A stretch of DNA of 64,000 nt, taken from positions 62,001 through 126,000 of the forward strand of contig MEOA01000043.1 in assembly GCA_001768515.1 (NCBI GenBank). Reading direction: 5' to 3'. Both the position numbers and the translations under genes were made by a program. The DNA comes from Bacteroidetes bacterium GWE2_42_24. Its GTDB lineage: Bacteria > Bacteroidota > Bacteroidia > Bacteroidales > TTA-H9. The notes under the pieces are model-generated. The model worked only from the letters and a program-made list of their open reading frames with translations, ran no database searches and was not told the origin of the DNA. Shown in pieces: positions 26,769 through 35,582 of this stretch (within the stretch, counting starts at the first letter, position 1; each line of letters begins with the position of its first letter).

Positions 26769-27989
26769 ATGCAATACGCCCTGTTTGAAGATCCCTTCTC
26801 TGTAAGACTGAATCCGCTGGTTCGCCTGATGCCGGTTTTTGAGTTGCGATGTGGTGTACTGACCCTTCGTCATAAGTTTGAACTTTTAATGGATGGCCCT
26901 GCAGCTTCGCTGTTTACCCGCCCGTTGCTTGCCCCGCTCACCGCCATACAAAATCCGGTAATCCCTGTGAATGAACTGCCCATCGCCCCGCTGTTGCTCC
27001 TCAACGGCCGCTGGATTCCCGATGCCGCTACACTGGAGCAGTTGAAGGAGTTGACTCCCGGCAGTATGGTTCTTTGTCAGGGTACCGTGATTGCTGCTTG
27101 CATCGACGATACACATGGCGAACAGTTTATGCCGGGTGCCGCGGGCTGGGACTTCTATCCCGACGAGACATGGCAGATCATTGAAATGGATGAAGGCCTG
27201 TTGTTATTGGAATTCAGTTGGGATATCGGCAGGTTAAACCCCTCACAGATTCAGGCAGATCTCGACCTCCTGAAACCTGAGAAAGGACGCAGGGATTTCC
27301 TCGGTGTTTACCTTTTAAATGCTGATGATATCTTTGTTTCCCCGGGTGTCGAAATGATGCCTGGGGTCGTTGTTGATGCTTCAAATGGCCCTGTCTTTCT
27401 GGGTCCCGGCTCAGTGGTGATGCCGAACTGTTCGCTCGAAGGCCCCCTGACGCTTGGGGCTAATAGCGTGATTACTGCCGGTGCGCGTATCTATGGAGGC
27501 ACAACCATAGGCCCTGAATGTAAGGTGGGAGGCGAAGTATCAGGCGCCGTGTTTCATTCCAACAGCAACAAACTACACGAGGGCTTCCTGGGGCACGCAG
27601 TCATCGGCAGGTGGGTGAACCTTGGTGCCGGTACCAGCAACAGCGATATGAAAAACAACTACGGCAAAGTCCGCAGCTTTGCCAATGGCGAACCTGTTAA
27701 TACGGGTCTTCAGTTCGTCGGAATTACCATAGCCGACCACTCCAAAACGGGGATCAACAGCATGTTTAATGCCGGTACCGTGATCGGTATCATGTGTAAT
27801 CTGTTTGGTGCCGGATTTCCGCCTGCTAATGTTCCCGATTTTTCGTGGGGAGGAGCTGAAGGTTTCGAGGTCTACAGAGCCGATAAGGGTATCGAGGTAG
27901 CCCGCCGAGAGATGAAGCGAAGCGGCGTGGCAATGACCGAAGAGGAAGAACGGCTTATCCTGAGGGTTTACAACGAATTGGTTGGATAA
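26769..27989 (+). CDS. GlmU-like sugar nucleotidyltransferase with left-handed beta-helix
   Basis: A 406-residue protein from the ATG at 26769 (MQYALFEDPF). The N-terminal part (1-200) resembles the atypical nucleotidyltransferase domain of Bacteroidota GlmU-like proteins (RLNPLVRLMPVFELRCG replaces the G-x-G-T-R-L loop); the C-terminal part (210-390) has hexapeptide repeats of a left-handed beta-helix, for example VVVDASNGPVFLGPGSVVMPN, and the NLGAGTSNSDMKNNYG block (about 286-301) typical of GlmU-type acetyltransferase folds. It probably makes an NDP-sugar for envelope polysaccharides. Exact substrate is unknown. It is transcribed divergently from glutamine synthetase with 148 bp between them. 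Confidence 0.82.
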   Translation: MQYALFEDPFSVRLNPLVRLMPVFELRCGVLTLRHKFELLMDGPAASLFTRPLLAPLTAIQNPVIPVNELPIAPLLLLNGRWIPDAATLEQLKELTPGSMVLCQGTVIAACIDDTHGEQFMPGAAGWDFYPDETWQIIEMDEGLLLLEFSWDIGRLNPSQIQADLDLLKPEKGRRDFLGVYLLNADDIFVSPGVEMMPGVVVDASNGPVFLGPGSVVMPNCSLEGPLTLGANSVITAGARIYGGTTIGPECKVGGEVSGAVFHSNSNKLHEGFLGHAVIGRWVNLGAGTSNSDMKNNYGKVRSFANGEPVNTGLQFVGITIADHSKTGINSMFNAGTVIGIMCNLFGAGFPPANVPDFSWGGAEGFEVYRADKGIEVARREMKRSGVAMTEEEERLILRVYNELVG

Positions 27990-28202
27990 TACCTTGCCGT
28001 TAGGGCATTTCTGCGAAGATGCCGGGGCTATGCCCCTGATTTTCCTTTTATAATAAGGCGGTTAGCCCTGTATTCTTCATGGTGATTTGTGCGCGGCACA
28101 GGTAAAAGAGGTGCGATGCCCTGAAATCTCTCAATCGCACCTTTCAAACAGGCAGATTGCCCCGGTTTTTCACAGATTAACGCGGTAATTGAAAAACTTT
28201 AG

Positions 28203-28237
28203 CTCCCGATGACTATCGTTCTGATAGCTATCAGGAG
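28203..28237. repeat. Imperfect palindrome with GATAGCTATC core
   Basis: CTCCCGATGACTATCG and CTGATAGCTATCAGGAG pair imperfectly to form a long hairpin; the inner CTGATAGCTATCAG (28221-28234) is itself a perfect 14-bp palindrome. The same GATAGCTATC core recurs in the palindrome at 28804-28833. It lies about 210 bp after the nucleotidyltransferase stop and could be a repeat element or a terminator. Confidence 0.5.
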
Positions 28238-28423
28238 ACTTTGGTTGTTCGCATTGTCATTTCCCGACGTAATTGCCATAGAAAAAATTATTTTTTTCTC
28301 TCCATCAAAAATTAGAACCTGTCGTGGTACAATCTTTGTGTGATATAGGTATGCTTTTAAAAGAATACAAATCGGACATCAGACTAATATTAATCGTGAA
28401 TCGACCCTGGCCGTGCGATAGAC

Positions 28424-28500
28424 CTACGCTTAAACTACGGTTGATCTACGGTTGATCTACGGTTGATCTACGGTTGATCTACGGTTAATCTACGGTTGAA
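28424..28500 (+). repeat. Tandem array of seven 11-bp units
   Basis: Seven back-to-back 11-bp units with no spacers: CTACGCTTAAA, four exact copies of CTACGGTTGAT (28435-28478), CTACGGTTAAT and CTACGGTTGAA. Edge units are diverged while the middle ones are identical, as expected for slippage-driven expansion. An 11-bp period is about one helical turn, so each unit presents the same face of the DNA. Copy number could vary between strains. Confidence 0.95.
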
Positions 28501-28532
28501 GGTCTAAAATGATACATTTTCATCAAACCTGC

Positions 28533-28562
28533 AAAAGCCGGAATGCACTGCATCCGGCTTTT
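28533..28562 (+). terminator. Intrinsic terminator downstream of the repeat array
   Basis: AAAAGCCGGA pairs with TCCGGCTTTT, with inner TGCA/TGCA pairing and one bulged A. There is no protein gene immediately upstream on the plus strand, so it implies a separate short transcript, or read-in from the far nucleotidyltransferase gene. Confidence 0.65.
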
Positions 28563-28803
28563 GTGATATTCTCTGAAATTGATGGAAATTTAACAACCGG
28601 GAACGATATAATTATTACAGCAGACCATAACGTCCCAAGTGAGCTGAAACTTCAACAGACTCTCAAAACAGGCCTCAAATACTAACCAAAGAAGGTATAA
28701 CTCCGCACATACCCCTCCGCTGAAATTTTCAACCCGAATTTAAATTCAAGTAAGCTTTTTGAAATGATTCCCTGCTAAAAAAATGCTCCCGGTAACCAAC
28801 GCC

Positions 28804-28833
28804 AAAGCCTGCCGATAGCTATCGGCAGGCTTT
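28804..28833 (-). terminator. Perfect 30-bp palindrome, possible terminator of the MacAB-like operon
   Basis: AAAGCCTGCCGATAG is followed by its exact reverse complement with no spacer, 21 bp after the adaptor stop. Its position suits termination of the minus-strand export operon, but only three T residues follow the stem. It shares the GATAGCTATC core with 28203-28237, so it may instead be a dispersed palindromic repeat. Confidence 0.5.
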
Positions 28834-28854
28834 CAGTTATAACATAGGTTTTTG

Positions 28855-29949
28855 TTATTGGGTGCTGAATGTCTTAATCAGTTTGATTTTATCGTCTTTA
28901 TTCAACCCCGAAAGTACTTCTATGTTGAGCCCGTCGGAAAGGCCGGTTTTGATAAACCGTTGCTCAAATATGCCCGGTTGGGTTTCAACTTCTACAAACG
29001 ACGAATCACCTTTAAACTGAAGGAGGCTTTCTGATATGGCCATTACACTGTCGCGCCGCTCCAGCACGATGTCGGCGTTGGCACTGTAACCTGAACGGAT
29101 AAACTGCCCGACTTTTAGCCTTACCTCTGCCTTGATCTCAAACTGGATGGCTCCGTTTTCCAGCACCCCTTTCGGGGAGATATGTTCCAATATGGCATCA
29201 AATTTATCGTTGTCAATGGCCCCGATGGTTAGAATGAGCGGCATTCCCTCCCTGATTTTTCCAACTTCGGTTTCATCGAGTTTTCCTTTGAAGATCATCT
29301 CACCCATATCGGCTATGGTGGCCACCGTGGTGCCATCGTTAAAAGTGTTGCTTTCTATCACCGATTTACCTACTTCAACAGGAACGGCCAGAATCATGCC
29401 GTCGAGCGTCGAGGTAACCAGGGTGTTGGTGGTTTCACCCGACTTACGGGTCTGCCCCTCTTTAATGAGCGCCAGATTGTTTTCGGCATCGGAAAGCTCC
29501 TCCCGGGCAGTTTTATAGGTGAGCTCATATTTCTGAAACTCCGAGACGGCGATCACCTTGTTCTTTAGCAAATCTGAATAACGGTCATATTCTGTCCTGG
29601 CATTTTCGAGATTTATTTTAGCTCTGTTCACGCGCGATTCAGCGGCATTCATGCTCACCATATTGGGAATAATCCTTACACGGGCAATCTTTTCACCCCG
29701 TTTAATCATCTGGCCCGGTTCAACGTACAGTTCTTCGATGATACCAGAGACCTTTGGCTTTATTTCAATTTCGCGACGGGGTACCACCGAGCCTGTAGCA
29801 ACAGTTTTCTTGATGATATTGGTAATTTCCGGCGTCCTGGTTTCAAATACCTCCGGTTTTTTCTGCGATTTCTGGTACAGGAAGACAAAGGTTCCCACCA
29901 ATACGATGACGATGATAGCGCCGATCAGAATTTTAAAGAATGTTTTCAT
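28855..29949 (-). CDS. MacA-like periplasmic adaptor of an ABC exporter
   Basis: A 364-residue membrane-fusion protein: one N-terminal anchor (about 4-25), lipoyl half-motif IKPKVSGIIEELYVEPGQMIKRGEKIARV (about 63-90), short coiled-coil hairpin (about 98-170), second half STLDGMILAVPVEVGKSV, then beta-barrel domains ending in LSGLNKDDKIKLI. It bridges the MacB-type permeases to an outer-membrane TolC. It is the last of four genes in one minus-strand operon (25 bp behind the permease). It is shorter than the adaptor at 9537-10898 and only distantly similar to it. Confidence 0.9.
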   Translation of the reverse strand: MKTFFKILIGAIIVIVLVGTFVFLYQKSQKKPEVFETRTPEITNIIKKTVATGSVVPRREIEIKPKVSGIIEELYVEPGQMIKRGEKIARVRIIPNMVSMNAAESRVNRAKINLENARTEYDRYSDLLKNKVIAVSEFQKYELTYKTAREELSDAENNLALIKEGQTRKSGETTNTLVTSTLDGMILAVPVEVGKSVIESNTFNDGTTVATIADMGEMIFKGKLDETEVGKIREGMPLILTIGAIDNDKFDAILEHISPKGVLENGAIQFEIKAEVRLKVGQFIRSGYSANADIVLERRDSVMAISESLLQFKGDSSFVEVETQPGIFEQRFIKTGLSDGLNIEVLSGLNKDDKIKLIKTFSTQ

Positions 29950-29974
29950 GGATATGACTCGATTAAGAGATTGT

Positions 29975-31237
29975 TTATTCGTAACGTAAGGCTTCGATAG
30001 GTTTTATTTTTACCGCTTTGCGGGCAGGAATAATGCCTGCAATCACGCCGGCGATGATAAGAATGATGAGGGCTGATACAGCTACATGGAAACTTACCGA
30101 CGGGTCTTTAAACATACCCGCTGAATCGCCCATCTTTTTCATTACATTGTTTACCAGTTCAATTACGCCGACACCTGCCACAAGTCCAAGGTAACCTGCA
30201 AATGTGGTAAGAAATACCGACTCGGTAATAATCTGACTTACAATGGTCCACGGTCGTGCACCGATGGCTCGTTGGATGCCAATTTCTTTTGTCCTTTCTT
30301 TAATCACCACCAGCATGATATTGCTGATGCCGATAACTCCGGCCAGGAGCGTCCCGATTCCTACAATCCAGATCAGGCCTGCAATCCCGGCGAACAATCG
30401 CGTCATCTTCAGAAACTCGTTTTCTACATTGAACGAACCCACTGCTCTGGTATCGGCAGGGTCGATGCTGTGTCGTTTGCGCATAAGGGCTTTGGCCTGC
30501 GTTTCGATGTCGGAAACGCTGTAACCCTTTTTCGCGGTGAGCGAGTACCACCCCACGATATCGCCATAGTTGTAGGTCTTCTGAACTGTGGTAAATGGCA
30601 GGTAGATGCTTTGATTGTCGCGGATAGCCTCGTTGTCATTCTTGCGCGAACTGACCACCCCGACAATCTGGAAATAGACGCCGTTGATTCTGAGGTATTC
30701 GCCTATCGGGTTTTCTTCGGTTTTAAACATCTCTTCCTGTACCCGTCTTCCAATTACAGCAACCTTCCGGTTCTGCGCTATGTCGTTGTCATTGACAAAC
30801 CTTCCCCGATCAACATTCATCGGGTCGATCAGATTATAGGCCGGATAATCGCCCTGGATAGTGAAAGCTCCTGTCCGTTCACCCCTTACCACGTTATTGT
30901 TGCCTTCTTCACTATAGCCCTGAATACGGGGAGCGATGTACTCAATTCCGGCGATATTGTCAATCATGGCACGTGTATCGCCATTGTTGAAATTGTAAAA
31001 TCTTCCACGGGGAAACCCCTTGAAGGGCATGGTAGTACGTTGTGTCCACATGAACATACTGTTGGTGGCCATATCGCCCATGCCACTGCTGACCCCCTTG
31101 CGCAGTCCTTCTCCTGAACCCAGGAGTACCATGAGCATGAAGATGCCCCAGAACACCCCAAAAGCCGTGAAAAATGTACGCATTTTGTTTTTCTTCAGGG
31201 TGTCGAATATTTCCTGCCAACGGTCACGATCAAACAT
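29975..31237 (-). CDS. MacB-type ABC transporter permease (second permease)
   Basis: A 420-residue permease with the FtsX/MacB arrangement: N-terminal helix (about 20-42), a large periplasmic MacB core domain (about 45-270), then three C-terminal helices with the conserved IKERTKEIGIQRAIGARPWTI (about 306-326) coupling helix. The C-terminus ARKAVKIKPIEALRYE is typical. No ATPase domain is fused. It is a paralogue of the upstream permease, and the two likely form a heterodimer energised by the ATPase encoded first. The exported substrate is unknown; MacB systems move peptides, lipids or antibiotics by mechanotransmission. Confidence 0.9.
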   Translation of the reverse strand: MFDRDRWQEIFDTLKKNKMRTFFTAFGVFWGIFMLMVLLGSGEGLRKGVSSGMGDMATNSMFMWTQRTTMPFKGFPRGRFYNFNNGDTRAMIDNIAGIEYIAPRIQGYSEEGNNNVVRGERTGAFTIQGDYPAYNLIDPMNVDRGRFVNDNDIAQNRKVAVIGRRVQEEMFKTEENPIGEYLRINGVYFQIVGVVSSRKNDNEAIRDNQSIYLPFTTVQKTYNYGDIVGWYSLTAKKGYSVSDIETQAKALMRKRHSIDPADTRAVGSFNVENEFLKMTRLFAGIAGLIWIVGIGTLLAGVIGISNIMLVVIKERTKEIGIQRAIGARPWTIVSQIITESVFLTTFAGYLGLVAGVGVIELVNNVMKKMGDSAGMFKDPSVSFHVAVSALIILIIAGVIAGIIPARKAVKIKPIEALRYE

Positions 31238-31255
31238 AACGTTTTAGTTTAAAGG

Positions 31256-32488
31256 TTATTCATCACGAAGTGCATCAACAGGCTTAACCGAAGCAGCCCT
31301 CCGGGCAGGCACAAACCCGGCAATCATTCCGGCTACAACCAGCAAAACGGTGGCGCTGATGGCCACATCGAGTTTGATTTCCGGATTTGAAAAATAGTCA
31401 ACGTTGGGCATGTTATTACCGACCACTTCGAGTAGCACCACCCCGATAACCAGTCCGGCATATCCCGCGAGTGCAGTGATTAATACCGACTCCTGGAGGA
31501 TCAGCCCAACGATACTGGATGGTGTGGCTCCCATTGATTTGCGGATACCGATTTCTTTTGTACGTTCCTTCACCACGATCATCATGATGTTGCTCACCCC
31601 GACAATACCGGCAATGATGGTGCCGATGCCAATAATCCAGATGAAGGTCCTGATGCCTGCAAAAAGTTGAATGAAACGCTGGTATTCGTTGATTGTATTG
31701 TAGATGAAAAGGGCACGGGTGTCGGAAGGATCGAAATGATGACGCACCGATAGGCTCTGCTTGATTTCTTCTTCGGCTCTGCGACTATCTTCAGGTGTTG
31801 CGCCATCCATAATCACGCACACGTTGTTGATGGAATTTCCGCGGTTAAAAGCTTTCTGGGCTGTCGAAATGGGGATGTAAATGCGACTCATATCGCGGTC
31901 ACCGCCCGGATCATCAAATACCCCGACAACCATAAACAGCACATCGTTTACCCTGATATATTTCCCTAACGGTTTTTCTCCGTTTTTAAAGAGTGCATCG
32001 GCAACCACTTTACCAAGACTGACCACTTTCCGGGTGTGCTGAATATCGGCCTGGTTCAGAAAGCGACCTTCAATCATCCTGAGCGATTCTACCTGTGCAT
32101 ATTCCGGGTGACAACAGAAGATGTCGAAAGCTCCATATTCATTTTTGTAGGAGATGACGCCGCTTCCGAAGATACGTGTACGCGCCGAGGAAGCCGTCAC
32201 GCCGGGCATCCTCATCAGCAGGTCACGGTCATCATTGGTGAAACTTATGGGTTTGCCCGGTTTTGTTCCTTTATAGGCTTTTGATGTCATGCCCGGATTG
32301 ACGCTCAGGTAGTTTACTGCATCACCGGCAAACTCTTTCCGAACGCCATTTTCAAGACCATAACCCGATCCGAGCAGTATCACCAGCATGATGATACCCC
32401 ACGCTACACTAAATGCCGTCAGAAAAGTGCGCAGCTTGTTTTGACTGATGGTGCTGAAAATCTCCTGCCATTTATCAAGATCGAACAT
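31256..32488 (-). CDS. MacB-type ABC transporter permease (first permease)
   Basis: A 410-residue permease: N-terminal helix (about 18-40), periplasmic MacB core (about 45-265), three C-terminal helices with VKERTKEIGIRKSMGATPSSIV and the closing PARRAASVKPVDALRDE. The opening FDLDKWQEIFSTISQNKLRTFLTAFSVAWG is matched in register by the second permease (FDRDRWQEIFDTLKKNKMRTFFTAFGVFWG), showing tandem duplication. It lies 18 bp both from the ATPase gene upstream and from the next permease downstream. Confidence 0.9.
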   Translation of the reverse strand: MFDLDKWQEIFSTISQNKLRTFLTAFSVAWGIIMLVILLGSGYGLENGVRKEFAGDAVNYLSVNPGMTSKAYKGTKPGKPISFTNDDRDLLMRMPGVTASSARTRIFGSGVISYKNEYGAFDIFCCHPEYAQVESLRMIEGRFLNQADIQHTRKVVSLGKVVADALFKNGEKPLGKYIRVNDVLFMVVGVFDDPGGDRDMSRIYIPISTAQKAFNRGNSINNVCVIMDGATPEDSRRAEEEIKQSLSVRHHFDPSDTRALFIYNTINEYQRFIQLFAGIRTFIWIIGIGTIIAGIVGVSNIMMIVVKERTKEIGIRKSMGATPSSIVGLILQESVLITALAGYAGLVIGVVLLEVVGNNMPNVDYFSNPEIKLDVAISATVLLVVAGMIAGFVPARRAASVKPVDALRDE

Positions 32489-32506
32489 ACAGTCGGTTTT
32501 TTAATG

Positions 32507-33226
32507 TTAATTGGCGGCTGCAAAGGCCAGTTCTTTCATCTTTTTGACCTCCCCGTTGCGGATATCTTCTGCAATCACACCGTCGCGCAGCCTGATTATG
32601 CGGTTGGTCATGGCGGCAATATCGTGTTCATGGGTAACAATCAGGATGGTGATTCCCTGTTCATTTACCTCCTTGAGAATATCCATTACTTCGTAGCTGG
32701 TTTGGGTGTCAAGGGCTCCGGTAGGCTCATCGGCCAGGATGACTTTTGGTTTTGAGATAAGCGCCCTGGCAATAGCCACGCGTTGTTTCTGTCCGCCCGA
32801 AAGCTCGTTGGGCATGTGATGAGCCCATTCGGCAAGGCCCATCCTATCGAGGTATTCCATGGCGATCAGGTTGCGCTTCCGTCGGCTGACCTGCTGGTAA
32901 TACAGCGGAAGGGCAACATTTTCGAGTGCGTTCTTGAACGAAATGAGGTTGAACGACTGAAAGACGAATCCGATAAGCTGATTCCTAAAGGCAGCTGCTT
33001 TCTTTTCGCTCATTTTGGCAATCAGGTTGCCATCGAGCCGGTAATCGCCATTATCGTAATTGTCAAGAATCCCTAGTATGTTGAGTAAAGTAGATTTGCC
33101 TGATCCTGACGATCCCATGATTGATACAAACTCTCCGGGGGCAATGGTGAGATCGATCCCCTTGAGTACATGCAGGCTGTTATTGCCTGTGATATATGAT
33201 TTATGTAATCCTTTTATATGTATCAT
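32507..33226 (-). CDS. MacB-like ABC transporter ATP-binding protein
   Basis: A 239-residue ATPase of the LolD/MacB class and first gene of the export operon. Walker A is G38-SSGSGK44-ST, Q-loop in FVFQSFNLI, signature [15 protein letters not shown], Walker [13 protein letters not shown], and the switch histidine in IVTHEHDIA. The [14 protein letters not shown] segment after Walker B is typical of MacB-like ATPases. It drives the two permeases encoded downstream. No perfect TAnnTTTG box was found in the 359 bp upstream. Confidence 0.93.
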   Translation of the reverse strand: MIHIKGLHKSYITGNNSLHVLKGIDLTIAPGEFVSIMGSSGSGKSTLLNILGILDNYDNGDYRLDGNLIAKMSEKKAAAFRNQLIGFVFQSFNLISFKNALENVALPLYYQQVSRRKRNLIAMEYLDRMGLAEWAHHMPNELSGGQKQRVAIARALISKPKVILADEPTGALDTQTSYEVMDILKEVNEQGITILIVTHEHDIAAMTNRIIRLRDGVIAEDIRNGEVKKMKELAFAAAN

Positions 33227-33585
33227 AAGTTAGGTTTGAAGCACACGGGTATTACTCATTATTTATGCCAATTATTTTTATCGGCTGTTAACCACTGTTT
33301 TAAAGCAAATGCAGCGCCATTGAGACGCACAGGGTGTTCGACTTGTTACAGGTGGTGTGCGAAAACGTGCAGTAGAATTGGTTGAATTGACCATGAGAAG
33401 GGGGAATGATCTGTCGGCAATTCTGATGAGAATTGCGGCGGATATCATCTCCACTACCAACAAGTAAGCCTGGCGGCACCTTGCTCCTCTCAGTCATTTG
33501 TCAATAAATGATTAACAGTCTGTTTATTAGCTGTTATTCGAAGAATCTAAGAGAGAATTACCAGTTCTTGTAAGAAAAGAATCAT
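33227..33585. other. Intergenic gap with no supported gene
   Basis: Between the ATPase gene and the small membrane protein gene, both minus-strand. There is an open frame without a good start on the plus strand ending TAA near 33468 and overlapping minus-strand frames, none with recognisable family features. The right half is AT-rich, marking the edge of the AT-rich island that continues to about 34.8 kb. It should hold the promoter of the export operon, but I could not identify one. Confidence 0.5.
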
Positions 33586-33921
33586 TTATACATGTATAAA
33601 TAAAAAATATAAGATACAAATTAATACACCGTAGATAGAAGAAAATAAAAAACCTTTGTAAATAAATCTTTCTTTCTTCTTATACGAAACAGTTGTTAAA
33701 AAAAAGACAGCAAATGCCATTAAAGGGAGATAAACATCTGTTGCATGGTAAATCCACTTAAAAATCTTTAGTTGTTCATTAAATTCATTATAAGGGCCCT
33801 TTAAATAATAAACACCCCAACATACACCAATCACTAAAGACCACAAAAATGATGAGCCAATTACATAAATTGCAACGATAGAAAAACTACTTTTCATTTT
33901 CATATTTTTATATTCTACCAT
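33586..33921 (-). CDS. Small membrane protein, candidate immunity protein of the Rhs toxin
   Basis: A 111-residue protein with three hydrophobic helices (about 15-40, 55-77 and 88-110) and a basic KKKER loop. It has no family I recognise. Its ATG overlaps the stop of the Rhs gene in the arrangement TAATG, so translation is probably coupled. A small gene directly behind an Rhs C-terminal tip is the standard place for an immunity gene, and a membrane-embedded immunity protein suggests the toxin acts on or crosses the inner membrane. The DNA is markedly AT-rich compared with the neighbouring housekeeping genes. The immunity role is inference. Confidence 0.65.
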   Translation of the reverse strand: MVEYKNMKMKSSFSIVAIYVIGSSFLWSLVIGVCWGVYYLKGPYNEFNEQLKIFKWIYHATDVYLPLMAFAVFFLTTVSYKKKERFIYKGFLFSSIYGVLICILYFLFIHV

Positions 33922-35294
33922 TATCCATCATTGCCAAAGCCAATTGGATTTGTATAATGGCCCGGCAAATACATTCCTCGATAAGCATTATTATTAATAA
34001 CAATAGTATTGTAGCCATTTATTGTAAAATTGGCAGTAATTTTTAAAGCTTTATCGATACTTGTAGCCCATGTCATATCACTTATGGTAACTTCTGCATT
34101 TTTAAGTAGAACAGCACGACCTAACAGTGTCCTGTCTATTTTAAAGCCTGTTTCTGTTCGCTCTAGGCCCTTTGCGACATAAGAAATACCACTAACTCGT
34201 GGTTGAATCTTGAGTAATTCGTCTGATGACACTTTCATTCCCGGTTTCATGGTTCGCATTAAGTATCTGATTGTTTGTTCTGCCGTATAGCTGCCATTGG
34301 CCATACCTCCTGGGCCTGCAGTTAAAGATAAGCCAACAGCCCCATCGAATGACATCCCATAGCCCTTTTCTTTTGTTAGTTGGTCAATAATTGCCATTTC
34401 CTCATCAAGCGCATCTTCGGCCGCTTCCATGTCCGATTCATCATACCGGTTATGCTTTAGCTGTTGAGCATCGGCAACATAGCCAAAGTTCATAAGCTCC
34501 TGCGATAGCTTGTACATTTCTTTAGATTTCTCCCAGGCTGCAATTTTTTCTTTAAGAGCAGTGGATCGAATAGCATCCCAATTTGCATAGCTCGAAACAC
34601 CCCGGATAATATTGTCTATTGATTCACTCCTCTGTGGGCCATTGGCAGCCTGTATGGCTTCGTAGTCAATATAAAAAGCTCCTCTGACATAAGTCCCGCT
34701 CGAATAGTTGAACCATGTCTTCAGATGGGTATTCATCCACGACCAATAATAATACACATTACGTCCGGTTACCTGATGTCCTTTCATTCTATCCAGAAAT
34801 TGTCCATCAGGGTCAGTTCTGTTCGCCCAATCATTTCCCATTGCAAGGTAGGGTGAAGAAAATTGAGTAGCAGGGTCAAGAGAATGCCATCTCCCGATTA
34901 AAGGGTCATATTGTCGGGAATTGAAGTCATATTGATACAGGCGGGAGTCGATAACACCATCACCATTCTTGTCGAAACCCGTGGCGTTAAGTTCCTTGCC
35001 CTGATAATGATATTGGTTGTCGGGCCAGGATGTTCTTCCCAGGCCAACCATCCGGACGCCAAAAGGAGTCAGGTGGTCTTCCTGCACTACTTCAGCTGTG
35101 CGCGTGGTGGGATTAGGACGATAAACAACCCTAATATCGCCGCGATGGTCGGTATAGTAATATTGAGGTTGCCAGGTGCCGTTAGTCAGCTTAACAAACC
35201 GGCCCCCCGCAGTCTGAACAACAGTAGAAAGGGTGGCAGGGGTATTTTCTATACTGAAGGTATAAACTGTATCCTGGGTAATACTGCAACTCAC
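33921..35294 (-). CDS. Orphan Rhs C-terminal tip with polymorphic toxin domain
   Basis: A 457-residue frame with GTG start at 35294. Residues about 45-164 match the Rhs/YD repeat-associated core: YYYTDHRGDIRVVY, HYQGKELNATGFD and YDFNSRQYDPLIGRWHSLDPA, ending DWANRTDPDG, the point after which Rhs toxins diverge. Residues 165-457 are a variable domain I do not recognise, with a charged helical stretch (about 245-300) and a beta-rich end INNNAYRGMYLPGH. Whole Rhs proteins have 1000-3000 residues, so the shell-forming N-terminal part is missing: this is an orphan tip or a 5'-truncated gene. No signal peptide is present. It is coupled to the small membrane protein gene. AT-rich composition suggests acquisition by transfer. 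Confidence 0.75.
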   Translation of the reverse strand: MSCSITQDTVYTFSIENTPATLSTVVQTAGGRFVKLTNGTWQPQYYYTDHRGDIRVVYRPNPTTRTAEVVQEDHLTPFGVRMVGLGRTSWPDNQYHYQGKELNATGFDKNGDGVIDSRLYQYDFNSRQYDPLIGRWHSLDPATQFSSPYLAMGNDWANRTDPDGQFLDRMKGHQVTGRNVYYYWSWMNTHLKTWFNYSSGTYVRGAFYIDYEAIQAANGPQRSESIDNIIRGVSSYANWDAIRSTALKEKIAAWEKSKEMYKLSQELMNFGYVADAQQLKHNRYDESDMEAAEDALDEEMAIIDQLTKEKGYGMSFDGAVGLSLTAGPGGMANGSYTAEQTIRYLMRTMKPGMKVSSDELLKIQPRVSGISYVAKGLERTETGFKIDRTLLGRAVLLKNAEVTISDMTWATSIDKALKITANFTINGYNTIVINNNAYRGMYLPGHYTNPIGFGNDG

Positions 35295-35535
35295 TACAAT
35301 TGATTTGGTATTTTTCTGACTTTTCAGGCCGTAAAATTATGTATTTCTTTTGTCGTGGATAAAGGATATTAATGGCAGATCTCCAATAAATGCATATAAT
35401 AGTCGAGTACACTTTGTTATAATTACCCGCATTGAAGCGGTTGATGTTAGTGGTGCACGCCTGTCGCAACAAATTTTTTCAGATCAAAGCTATGTTGATC
35501 CGGAGTGGAAGGATTACGGTTTAGAAACCCAATAA

Positions 35536-35564
35536 AAAAGCCGGATTGTTCATATCCGGCTTTT
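35536..35564 (-). terminator. Terminator of the S9 peptidase gene
   Basis: AAAAGCCGGAT pairs with ATCCGGCTTTT across a 7-nt loop, with A and T tracts on both sides, 19 bp after the S9 peptidase stop on the minus strand. It separates the peptidase from the Rhs region. Confidence 0.85.
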
Positions 35565-35582
35565 AATTAATTTGATGATTGG

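Larger units (their letters stand above)
28343..28566 (+). ncRNA. Candidate small transcript containing the 11-bp repeat array
   Basis: The 865-bp gap between 27990 and 28854 has no conserved gene. Within it AATCTTTG (28331-28338), one base off the TAnnTTTG box, precedes a segment that ends in a good intrinsic terminator (28533-28562). Between them are a 34-codon open frame (28351-28455, starts MLLKEYKSDI, ends inside the array) and seven 11-bp repeats. Either a small RNA or a short peptide transcript is possible. This is inference from signal order only; no covariation or expression evidence is available. Confidence 0.3.

Noticed and set aside
28424..28500. CRISPR array
   Set aside because: Units are 11 bp, contiguous and without spacers, so it is a simple tandem repeat.
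30272..31117. Long plus-strand open frame (281 codons) opposite the second permease
   Set aside because: It is a shadow of the MacB-type permease gene on the other strand; its translation has no family character.
33278..33468. Open frames on both strands in the gap upstream of the ATPase gene
   Set aside because: Neither has a credible start with supporting signals nor a family pattern; a short plus-strand frame ending near 33468 could be a relic but cannot be supported.
35350..35535. Plus-strand open frame of 61 codons ending just before the terminator at 35536
   Set aside because: It starts with TTG, has no recognisable family and lies in the divergent gap beside the Rhs gene. The composition looks protein-like, so it may be a remnant, but the evidence is too weak to call a gene.
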